A DNA stretch of 64,000 nucleotides, from assembly GCA_022828595.1 (NCBI GenBank), contig JAKGHH010000004.1, forward strand, positions 24,808,372 through 24,872,371, read 5' to 3'. Made by a program: the position numbers and the translations under genes. Positions 22,694-34,400 of the stretch are shown here, in pieces. Within the stretch, counting starts at the first letter, position 1, and each line of letters starts with the position of its first letter. The DNA is from Nelumbo lutea (Eukaryota > Streptophyta > Magnoliopsida > Proteales > Nelumbonaceae). A model generated the notes under the pieces. The model did not search any database and had not been told where the DNA came from. It saw nothing but the letters and a program-made list of their open reading frames with translations.

Positions 22694-24273
22694 TGCCCTC
22701 TTCTGAATATAAGTTACTGCCCTCCATCAGAAATTGATTTGTCTCAAGGAAAATGCTTGGTAAGTACTCCATTTTGTTTATGGTATGTTTATGCATCAAG
22801 ATTTAATCTATAATTTTTTTTTCTGTAATGAAAAAGATTTTTAATGAATTTGTCAAAATCTGCGTGCACCTTTCTTTGATCGTTTCTTTGCATTTGTAGG
22901 TTGTTGTTGTCTACAATCCTCTTGGGTGGAAGAGAGAGGATATAGTTCGAATTCCGGTTAGTATTTCTGTTGCTAGCATCTTTTTATTTTTGTTCCCTTT
23001 TTTGATCAGTAACTGTGGTAACTTTTATTAATTTGTAATAAATAAAACAGGATAGCAGTTTAGGCTCCTAAAAAGCCACCTCTTTGCCGCATCAATTATA
23101 CAATGAAGCCCATAAGAGTTGTAGTGTAGAAGCAGTTGTATCCAAGAAATTCGATTAATTTGAAGAACAAATAAATGGAAAATGTTAGGAAGTTTTATTG
23201 TTTAACAAACCCTGTCACTCCATATCAAATTTAACCAATAACAGAAGACTAGTAATTATTTATAAAAGAGTCAACCTTGATACTTAAGCTGGATGCTAAA
23301 GATTCTAAAATCTAAATACTGACATAATTATCCATTTGACAGGAGATATCCTTTATATGAGCCCATAGACATCCATGAGAACCTATGTACTGAAATCCAG
23401 CAAATCTAAATGTTTTTGAAATTTATTTGACATATTTCAACTTACAGAAACAAACTTGTTTCAGGTCAGCAGTGAAGCAGTTACTGTTCGGGACTCTAGT
23501 GGAAGAGAAATTGAATCACAGCTTCTACCTCTAGCCAATGCCTCTGCCAGCATAAGAAGCTACTATGTTAAGGCATACCTGGGAAAATCTCCCGGTAGCG
23601 CACCTAAGAATTCGCTGGTATTTCTGGCATCTGTCCCACCTCTTGGTTTCAGCACTTACTTTGTCTCAGATGCAAAAAAGACAGGTTAAGCATTCTAGGC
23701 ACTTTAGAACTTCAATCTTCCTGTGAACTGGAACAAGAAGAGAAATTATTTTTTAAAGTTATTGACCCTTTAGTTGTCCTGGTTCTGCATTACAATAGGA
23801 GCTAGTTCAACCAGATCGACAGTATACACAACGCAAGGAAATGAAGATGGCACCATAGAAGTTGGGCAAGGAAATTTAAGGCTTATATACTCTCTAAAGG
23901 AAGGCAAACTTATCCAATATGTTAATACTAGAAGCCTGGTATATTACACCATTCATTCATGATTTACTTTTTATTTGTGATCCTTTGATTTATCTCTTAG
24001 TTGGTTCATGTGATTTCATCCCTGTATTCTTAAGTTTGCCTCGACTTGCAGTTCCTTCTGTCCAATCATGAAAAGCAATAGCAATGTATATTCTTATTTT
24101 TGTTGTTGTTATTTGACATTATGGCATTTTAATACGTTTCTTTTCATTACTTGTTTTCTGTGGTTTGCTTTTTTGTCTAATTTAAGTATTATTTATTATT
24201 GAAGGTCAAAACATCTATAGAACAGTCATACATTTTTTATTCAGGATATGGTGGAAGTGATAAAGATCCTCAG
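22694..24273 (+). CDS. Gene 1 exons 13-17
   Basis: Exons are 22694-22759 ([20 protein letters not shown]), 22900-22956 ([19 protein letters not shown]), 23465-23684 (starts [20 protein letters not shown]), 23799-23938 ([20 protein letters not shown]) and 24205-24273 ([17 protein letters not shown]). Each is bounded by AG and GT. Exon 16 is 140 nt against 137 nt in gene 2, one extra codon. By hand count exon 15 keeps about two thirds of the residues of its gene 2 partner, so the duplication is old. This block starts just after the GH38 middle domain. Confidence 0.88.
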
Positions 24274-25421
24274 GTAATCAAAACACTTGTTAGGCTTTAG
24301 TTTTCCCTTACTTTAGTTCTATTTGCATATCTACAGTTCTTCTTGCTTGCTGTAGCATTTTTTTATCAGTAACAGAAACTTTCATTAATTAAGAAAAAAG
24401 TTCAAAAACAATGGTGGGGGGAGGTAAACTGTAAACCCTCTTACCTCACCCCCAAAAGGAAAATTACAGTGTAGCCCAAAAAAATGACTTCTTCCCACCC
24501 CTGTTTAGCCAAAGCATCTGCAAATGAATTGGCACATCTTTTAACCCACCAGACACGCACTTCCGTTCCTTGGGTTAGCCACTTCCTTGGGTTACCACTT
24601 GTGAATCTCCTTCGATAATCAACCCATTTATATTCAGCTCCTTAACCCTTTTTACCCCCTCCAAGAGGGCCAGAATTTCTGCTCTCAATGAGTCTCCAAC
24701 TTCAATTGGTCCTGAAAAAAGGGCTATCACTGAACCTGCCTCTGTTCTGAAAACACCACCAACCCCTGATGGCCCTGGATTTCCTTCATCGCTCCCATCA
24801 AAGTTGAGTTTGATAAAACCTTCCATCGAGGGGTGCCACAAAGGATGGACATTGATTCTGCTTGGAGCCGAGACTGTTATTTCCTGCCAGTTGTTCACAG
24901 TGGTCTCTATTGGAGCAACATCAAATAGGTTCATTGTTTTTACCCATTGTGCTACCCTCAAAGTAACCACTTCTATAATTGTGTCCCTTTTTCTTTCTTT
25001 TTCAGCAAATATCCTTTGGTTCCTTTCCTCCCAAATTGTCCAACAAACCGCTGCCCTGGTGCACCTCCACAAGATTTTTCTCCTCTTTTCGATCCAGCTT
25101 CCAACTGGATAGATGAAGAGGCTTCGAATGCTTGACGGGGGAGTCCACCTGCAACCAAATAAAGAGATAAACCGCTCCCAAATAGATGAAGTAAAAGGGC
25201 AGGATGTAAGTAAATGAGAGCAAGACTCACTAGTGGCTTTACAAAGGGTACACCAGTGCGGGGACAAGCACCAAAAAGGCTTCTTTTTTTGAAGATGATC
25301 ACAAGTATTAATTCTTTCCAAAGCTATTTCCCAGCAAAGTGCTCCTGTTAGGTAACTGCCTAACTCAGGGGCTTTTCGAGGAAGCCTGCCTTCTGAATGA
25401 GAGAGAGAGAGAGAGAAAAAT

Positions 25422-25459
<38 letters not shown>

Positions 25460-28400
25460 AATTCCCAAAATCAATAATTCCTCTTCTGGCTTCGTTTCCT
25501 TATTTATAACACTTTCGTTACAATTCTGTTATATCAGCCTCTCCACTTGCCCAGTTTGTTATTTAGTTTGTTCTAGTGGTTGGCTGTCAGTTACATTACT
25601 TAAAGGCTGACGTGGCCTTTTCTTGTACACTTGTCTCTCTATTCCCTTTATTTGTGTCTCAACAGTCCCTCCTCCCTTGAAAGCGACCTTGCCCTCAAGG
25701 TCAAGATGTGGAAATATATTCTGTAAGTCCAAGTAAGGTTCCCAAGTTGCATCTTCAAGTGGGAGACCTGGTCATACCACCAATGCCTCTGGTTCGATGT
25801 GATTCCCTTTGCGTATCCACCTGAAATCTGGTATCTGGGTGGGCTTAGTTTGAACTTGGCCATCTTCCGAGAATGATGGGAGGGTGGTTATTGTTATTGC
25901 TCCTGTTTTTGGCCATTTCTTTAATAGAGATACATGAAATACAGGGTGCAATTTTGATGTTGCTGGAAGGTCAAGCCTGTATGCCACAGACCCAATGCGT
26001 TCCACAATCCGAAATGGGCCGAAGTACCTTGGGCTCAGTTTGTTCCACCTGTGGCCTACTACTGAAACTTGCTCGTATGGTTGTAGTTTAAGGAAGACTT
26101 GCTCCCCAATCTGGTGCTGGACAGGGCTATGCTTTCTGTTGTAAGAGTCTGCAATCCATTGTTGGGCTCGACGGAGGTGGGATTTGAGATCTTGTAACAA
26201 CCTATCACGCTGGAGGAGTTGGTTTTCCATTGCTGCTACTGCTGTAAACCCTTTCTCATATGGGAGTAGGGGAGGTGGGTCCCGTCCATATAGAGCCCGG
26301 AAAGGAGTCATTCCTGCTGCACTGTGACACATGGTATTGTACCACCATTCTGCCCAATGAAGCCACTTGAGCCACTGATGTGGCCTATCCCCTGCATAGC
26401 ACCTTAGATAGGTTTCCAAACTCTGGTTGACCACCTCAGTTTGCCCATCTGTTTGAGGATGGTAGCTGGTAGATTTGAAGAGTTTCACTCCTTGTAGTCA
26501 AAAAAGTTCTGCCCAGAAACGACTCATAAAAATTGGGTTGCGGTGTGGGACAATAGAGTTAGGGGTACCATGCAGTCGTGCCACCTCCTTATTAAAAATC
26601 TCAGCCACCATCGAAGCTGTAAAGGGGTGGGAAAGAGGGAGAAAATTGCAGTATTTGGTGAATCTATCAACAACTACGAGAATGACGGACTTGCCATAGG
26701 AAAGGGAAAGCCCCGTTATGAAGTCCATGGATATATCCGCCCACACGTGTAGGAATTGGGAGTGGTTGTAGCATACCTGCTGGAGACTGGGTATCAACCT
26801 TATTTTTCTGGCAAATGACGCATTCGGCTATGAATTTTTGGACCGGATTCTGCATGCCTTTCCAGTGGAATTGGGTGGCTAGTCTTTTGTAAGTGCGCAA
26901 AATCCCTGAGTGTCCTCTTGCTGGTGATGAGTGGAACACTTCAAGAAGCTGCTGAATATGGGCTGAATCCTGTGGTATCACCAATCGACGTTCATACAAC
27001 AGCAAGTTATTCTCCACTGTGTACCCTGGGTGGCTAGTAGGGTCCTCTTGGACTTGTGAACGCAGCTTGTTCAGTTGTGGGTGTCTTTCAGCTTCTTCCC
27101 TTAACTGACTCATGATGGAACATGTTGGGCCCGTGAGAAGTAATGGAAATAGTTGTGGTTGGCGTGACAGCGCATCTGCTACCTTGTTAGTGTGCCCTGC
27201 CTTGTATTTAATGACATGATCATAGCCGAGTAATTTGGCTATCCATCGTTTCTGTTCCGGGGATAGTACAGACTGCTCCAACAGAAATTTCAGGCTATGG
27301 TGGTCAGTTCGTATGATGAACCTCCCTCCCTAGAAGGTAGGGTCGCCACCTCTGAACTACGAGAACAATTGCTATCAGTTCACGTTTGTATACTGACTTG
27401 GCCCATTTTTGTGCTGTCATTGCTTTGCTGAAAAACACTAGTGGCCTTTCTTCTTGCATGAGGACTGCACCTACTCCTTGGCTTGACGCATCCCATTCAA
27501 TGATGAAGTCCTTTGACGGTTCTAAGAAGACCAGAACCAGGGAAGGGAATGGCAGGAGAAAGAGAGGGTTGATCTAGGGCATTGAAAAAGGAGGCACAAC
27601 TGAAAGAGCCAGAAGAGGAAAGGGTCCAAATTTGGGAATCCCCCTCTGACGGTTCTAAGAAGACCTTTTGAAGTACCTGAACCAGGGACCACACCAACTC
27701 CATCTCAGAATCTCTGAGACCTCATCTGAAACCCAAATCCCAATTAAGTTGAGGTCCTGAACCAACAAACGAAACTAAAGATGAGGCAGTTAAGTTTTTG
27801 TACCTAGAAAGGGAGAACGGGGAAGGGAATTGGTCTTTAAGTGATGTCTCCCCCACCCACACATGTTCCCAAAACCTTACCATGTTTCCAGAACACAAGT
27901 TATACCTGACAAAGGGTAGAAAACAAGGAAGAATGGCATGGATGGCTTTCCAAGGTGTTGCTGCCGTTGCTCTAGCTGAAATTCCTGCGTCCCAGCCATC
28001 TGCGGTCATCCTGTGTATGCTCTTAATCACTTTTGTCCACAATTTGTCTTGATCCACCGGAAATCCCCATAACTACTTTCCTAACAAGGCTGTATTCCTC
28101 TTCTGAATGTTCCCAATTCCTAGACCCCCTAGCTCCTTACTTCTACTCACCCTATGATCCCTCTTTTCCCCTCCCAGTTCCCATAAAAAATCTCTCATTA
28201 GCTTCTCCAACCTTATACAGATCCCCGCAGGCATCCTAAAGATCGAAAGAAAGTAACTGGCAGTTTGGCCAAAGTTGATTTGATCAAGGTAATTCTTCCA
28301 CCCATTGAGAGATAATTCCTTTTTCAGGAGGCAAGCCTTTTTGAGAATCTATCCACTACCGGGTTCCAAAAATTCACGCTTCTAGGGTTGCCCCCAGAGG

Positions 28401-31400
28401 TAAATCAAATAATTCATAGGCCACTAACATACCTTATAACCCAATATTGCTGCACATTCAAATACCTCTTCATCTTCCAATGATGATGCTTGCCACACAA
28501 GTCTTATTTGAAGTTAACTTTCAGATTTGTCATTTTCTCAAAGACTTGTATCACCTCCTTCAAGTCTTATTCAAACAGTGATTAAGGTGAGATGTTGTTA
28601 AATGTTAATGATATGAACATTTTTGCTGCTTGTTCTAGGCCTCTGGTGCATATATCTTTCGACCAAATGGCACATTCTCATCAGCGTCTGAAGGACAGGT
28701 ACATCATGCAGCTTATATTAATGAATGATGTTCAAATAAAAGATCATGCTGAAAATTTATTACTTGCCAAATTTTTGTGTCTGAAACAAAAGGAAGAATT
28801 ATGTTGATTATTCTAGGCTCCTTTGACTATCTTGCGGGGACCAATTGTGGATGAAGTTCATCAACAGATCAATCCTTGGATATATCAGGTACATTTCTGT
28901 ATTAAGTGTTGTTTATTTACCGTCTACGCCTTTCTTCGATTACAGAACCAAAATTAAGATGATAAAATTAATATAGAATTTTAAAAATACATCAAAAGTA
29001 GTTCCTAAAACAAATTTAGAATGATTTTCTTATAGTGAAAAAAATCAGTAAAAGAAAAAGTTGCTTCTATGCAAATAGGGAAGAGGTCTCATCATTAAGA
29101 AACAGAAATATTACAGTGATGCATTCAATTAAAAAGAATGTAAAACAGTAACTATAAGCAAAACTGCATGCCTATCAACTAAGAGTTCATACTCTAACTT
29201 TTCTTTGTTATTAGCATTGAGGTGTCATGGTTTCGTTCATGAGTATTGAGATGTGATTAATTTGACTGGAGAGTGAGCAGATACCTTGGTGTGAATGATC
29301 ATTTCCGACGTATGGAAAAATACTCCAGAAAATGTGCACTTTGTGATAGGTACAAGGTGTTGAAACAAATTCAGTTTTCCATGAATCTCAGTTTGTCAAT
29401 TTAGTTGCAACCTATATGTTATAAAAAAAAATCAATTCCTTGGTTCTAGTGCCTTTAGAAAGGTTTTTATGGTCTAAGATCTTAGGAGCTAAGCAATTGA
29501 ACTTGATCTGTGGGAGTTATGACTTATGACCATACTCTTGTCATTTGCAATGGAAATTTATTTCTTTAACTAAGAGTTTTATCTTGTAGTGAAACATTGC
29601 CTAGGAACAGGAGTTTTCTCTTCTATAATTATGGGAGGTTTCTTTTCTATAATTGGCAACAAGAAGAAAATAAAGAGACAAGGAAGTACAAGGCATGAAG
29701 GCCTTTGTTTTAATGGTTCAGTTAGAAAGAAAAAGAGAAGAGGAGAAGAGAGAAAGAGAAGGGGAAAGAAGAGAAACAATTGTCTAAAGACTCTAAACTG
29801 GAGAGAATGAATTCTCACCCCAGCTGACCTCAACTATATATAGATTAGCCAAAGAATACAAAGACTATTATGCCCCTAATTATGAGACATGTAACTCAAA
29901 GTGAAACAAAATAGAAAAAGCACAATTTAATAAATAAGAGAGAAGATACTAAAATAACCCTACTTAGCTGACTCAAACAGCCTTAAAGACTCAAGAGCAA
30001 TCATTTTTGTATTAATGAGATTTTCTTTTACCTTATCATCAGGGAAAAAAAAGACACAAGACCAAGAACACCATTAAAAACTGAGGAAGCAGAAGAATTT
30101 GTTGATGACAGAAGTTTTATTGAAGATCAGTGAATGAGAAAAACAGTGAAAAAGCCTAAAAAAAGAGGCTACAAAACCTTATACAAGAGAAATAATAGCA
30201 ACATGAGAAAATAAATCCCCTAACCCACAAAATGCATACTCCAGAGTTAGTGCAATAAGGGCTCACAACAAGAACAACCACTAATAGCAAGCACATATAA
30301 ATCCCCCATCAAAAAATGCCACTGATCCCTTCTTCTGCAGAAGTTGAATCACCAATTTGCCAAAAACCTTCATGCGACCAGTCTTCTGCTATCCAACTTC
30401 CTTTACAGCCTAATGGTCATAACCCCCCCTCCTCCAGTGGGCATCCCCAACTGCAGTGTACACTTTGCTACCTTCAGGTGGTAGATGAAATACATATTAA
30501 TTCACCACCTTCGCATCAAATATTACCTTTTGATTTAGCTGATTATTGGTTCCCATTTGTCCAATCTCATTTCTAGGCAAAACATTCTATTCCTACCTTG
30601 AAGTTGGAAGGTCTTTTGGGCAGTGTGGTGATGGGACTTGAAAGTGTTTGGTGGTTAAGGGGGATAAATAAGGCTGGTAGAGTAGCCTGGAGCATCATTC
30701 CTACAGCAGTTTTTTGGGACTGTGGTGTGAAAGAAATAACAGAATCTTTGAGGGGAGGCAGAGTTCAAAAGAGGAGGTTCACTCTCTGTTCAAAATCAGA
30801 CACTTTTTTTTTTTATTGGGATCATCTTTTTGTCAGTAATCTGTAATTTTTTTTGCTGGTTTGGCTTTATCGTAATTGGGTCACTTGGGTTTTCCCTCGT
30901 ACAGATTCTCATTGTACAGGGGTTTCTGGGCTGATTGTATATGTTAGTTTTTTTTATCAATTCAATACATTATATATTTAAAAAAATGAGGAGATAAATG
31001 AAAAGCAGTAAATATGTCAGTTAAGAGATATCTTCCTTACCTTTTATTTCTTTTTTTATCCCTAAATATACTTGTAAATGGTATTCAGCCTGCTGCAAGT
31101 GTGGAAGAAAGAAAGAAAGAGTGAGAAAGAAGAGGATAATAAAAGAAAATAGAAGAGAGGAGAGATTCCCATACAAGGGTGCCGTATCATGTTGGATAAT
31201 TTGATTTTTAGTATTAATTGTCTTGACAATAAATCTGATTGAAATATGGGGAAGTAGAGAAGAGAAAGGAAGAAGAGAGAAAAGAAGAAGAAAGAAAGGA
31301 AGAAGAAAAGGTTTGGAGCAATGGAACGGTGCTGGTGGCGCTAGCTTCTATTATATTATATAGGGTGGGAGAAATAAGAAGGGAAAAGACTCTTGTGCCC

Positions 31401-34400
31401 CTGTTGTAAGTGATTACAATAACAGAAATAACAGAAAATAAAAAAACGCTTTAACTAGCCAAACAGACCCTAACACAAATAACTAAATTATTTCAACACT
31501 CCCCCTCAAGTTGGAGCATAGATGTCAATCATGCCCAACTTGTCACACAATTCATTGTGCCGCACATGATGAAGACCTTTGGTGAAGATATCTACAAGTT
31601 GTTCTTCTGAGCTGACATATGGAGTACACACTTCTCCATCTACAAGTTTCTCTCTAATAAAATGCTTGTCCACTTCAATGTGTTCCGTCCTATCATGCAG
31701 GACTGGATTAGCAGCAATATTGATGGCAACTTTATTGTCACAGTAAAGTGACATAGGATTGCTCACTGCAAAACCCAGTTCACCTAACAGATTTCTTATC
31801 TACATGATTTCAGCAACCCCATGAGACATCGCTCTATATTCTGATTCAGCACTAGATCTAGCCACCACACTTTGTTTTTGACTTCTCCATGTGACCAGGT
31901 TTCCTCCTACAAAGGCACAATACCCACTGGTAGACTTTCGGTCATCAACTGCTCTTGCCCAATCAACATCAGTATATACTTCCACCTTTAAGTTTCCATG
32001 TTCTGGAACAACAAACCAGCTCCGGGAAACTTCTTGCAGCTTCAAAGTGAGTTGTCCTAGGATTGTGCATGAACTGACTAAGGACACCCACTGCATAAGC
32101 AATATCAGGCTTGGTCATAGACAAATACAAGAGTCTCCCTATGAGTCTCTGGAACTTCTTCACATCTTCACATCTTTCAAAAACTCTTCCTGACTGTCTC
32201 CCAGCTGATGATTAGATTCAATTGGTGAGTCAATCGGTTTTACCCCCAACTTGCCTATATCTTCTAGTAGATCTAGTACATATTTCCGTTGGGAAATAAA
32301 GATGCCCTTGTGAGAGCGGGAAACTTCAATTCCAAGGAAATAATCTCCTGTGATCACTATGTTATCCACATACACAATTAGAGCTGCAATTTTCCCTTCA
32401 CCTTTTTTCACAAATAGAGTGTGATCTTACTGGCATTGTTTGAACCCCATCTGTTGAGCTGCTAAGTGGAACTTACTAAACCAAGCCCGAGGTGATTGTT
32501 TCAACCCATATAAAGATTTCTTTAACCTGCACACCTTTTGTTCACTGCCTTTGGCACAAAAACCTGGAGGTTGGGTCGTGTACACTTCCTCTTCCAAGTC
32601 ACCATTCAAGAAAGCATTTTTGATGTCCAATTGGAGTTCCTAGTCAAGATTTGCTGCCAATGAAAGAAGAATCCTGATAGAGTTCATCTTGGCTACTGGA
32701 GCAAAAGTCTCTGCATAGTCCACTCCATATACCTGTGTAAAACCTCTTGCTACCAGTCTAGCCTTGTACCTTTAGATGTAAATCAGTCCTCAAGTATCAA
32801 GATTAAATTTAGGGATTAGAAGAAAAGCAGGTCTGAACAGCTATACAAGAGAAGAAGATGGCAAAAGAAGAGGTAAGAGAAGAAGGAGTCGAATAATTCT
32901 CGATTCTCCTCTAACCCTCTTTTTTTAAGATCTAAAAATTATATGATGATAAGAATGCCCTTAAGTGGGCGGCCAGCTTGGCAGTTACATAAAGAAAATA
33001 AAACAAGAATAAATAACAGGCCCATTAAGTGTGGCCCATCAACAATAAAATAAAAGATATTACAAGAGAGGATGTTAGGGCCCATTCGGCCCAGTCTCTT
33101 TACACCTTTCAACAGTTCCATCAGCCTTGTGTTTCATTGTGAACACCCACTTGCAACCCACTGGTTCCTTCCCTTCAGGAAGATCCACCAACTCCCAAGT
33201 GCCATTTTTGTGTAATGCATCAATTTCTTCCTGCATTGCATTTGTCCATTCAGATTTAGATAAAGCTTCTGCCACATTCTTAGGAACGGGGACACTGTCC
33301 ACAGAAGAGATGAATGCACGGAATGAAGGTGAAATGTGATCATAGGACACAAAATTAGAGATAGGATGATTAGTGGTACAAGATCTAACACCCTTTCTCT
33401 TAGTAATAGGAACATCAAGATCATTGATGATAGGAGAATCAACATTGAGAGGAACAGGCATATCAATAGGAGCAAGTGTACCTGGCTGATGAGAAGGATC
33501 TGCCTCTGGCGAATCCGATGATGTTGGTTGCATAGTGTCAGGTTCCACGACTCTTGAACTCTATTGGCTTTTATGGCGACGACGAAAGACACGGAATGGA
33601 GGAGGATCGGGTAAAGGAGGTAGTTGAGTTTGAGCCGCCTGTTTCTCCTCAACCCTACTCTCCCCCTGAGGAGAAACCGAGAAGAAATGTTGATTCTCAA
33701 AGAAGGATACATCAATGGAAACATAGTACTTGCGAGAGGTAGGATCATAGCAATGATACCCCTTTTGAGATAAAGGGTAACCAAGGAAAACACAAGGAAT
33801 AACCCAAGGATCAAGCTTACCTCGAGTAGGGGACAAGTTATGGACAAAGCAACGACACCCAAAAACACGCATCGGAATGGTGGACAACGGAGCTGTAGGA
33901 AACAGAAGCTGGTGTGGGGCCTTATACTCTAGTAACCGAAATGGCATACGGTTGATGATGTATGTAGCACACAAAACTGCATCCATCCAAAAACGTTTTG
34001 GCACATTCATATGAATTAATAAGCCACGAGCTACTTCGAGAAGGTGACGGTTCTTTCATTTAGCAACACTGTTTTGTTGGGGTGTTCGTTTGGAACTGAG
34101 TGAACACCACGCGTTAAAAGCCTTTCACAATTTTTGGCAGTTCATCTCTAGATCGCATAGGGTAAGCCCAAGTGTATCTAGAGTAATCATCAATCAAGGT
34201 AATGAAGTACTCATATCCAGCCTCAGTGGGTAGAGTAACAGGGCCCCAAACATCAGAATAAGCAATATGAAATGGAAATTCAGATCTTTTTTTTTCTCAA
34301 AGGTAAAGAACTTCTACACTGTTTACTCAATTGACATGTCTGACACTGTAACTGACTCACTGACAAGGATTCAAACAACTTTGGGAACATAACTTTTAAT

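Larger units (their letters stand above)
25346..27532 (-). mobile_element. Chromodomain Gypsy retrotransposon remnant, 5' half missing
   Basis: This Ty3/gypsy element lies on the minus strand. It keeps its 3' LTR (25346-25664), polypurine tract, chromodomain, integrase and RNase H, but lacks RT, protease, gag and the 5' LTR. It sits inside LINE L3. The right break at about 27513-27532 coincides with a 19-bp duplicate of LINE sequence, which suggests repair of a deletion with short templated filler. Integrase plus chromodomain places it among plant chromoviruses. Confidence 0.88.
24358..28560 (-). mobile_element. LINE L3 (RNase H-bearing) in gene 1 intron 17, split by a Gypsy remnant
   Basis: This LINE lies antisense to gene 1. 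Its tail is the T run at 24358-24364. RNase H and zf-RVT are at 24575-25345, and the rest of zf-RVT and RT continues at about 27533-28560, after a Gypsy remnant at 25346-27532. About 40 nt of LINE (the part matching EIWFKPVPPKII in L7) is missing at the break. The intron resumes near 28575, where it again resembles gene 2 intron 17 (TTTTTGCTGCTTGTT). L3 is 5'-truncated within RT. Confidence 0.87.

Noticed and set aside
30316..30576. Possible gene of 86 codons in gene 1 intron 19
   Set aside because: No domain is recognised, it has a proline/serine-rich random composition, and it sits next to a LINE fragment.
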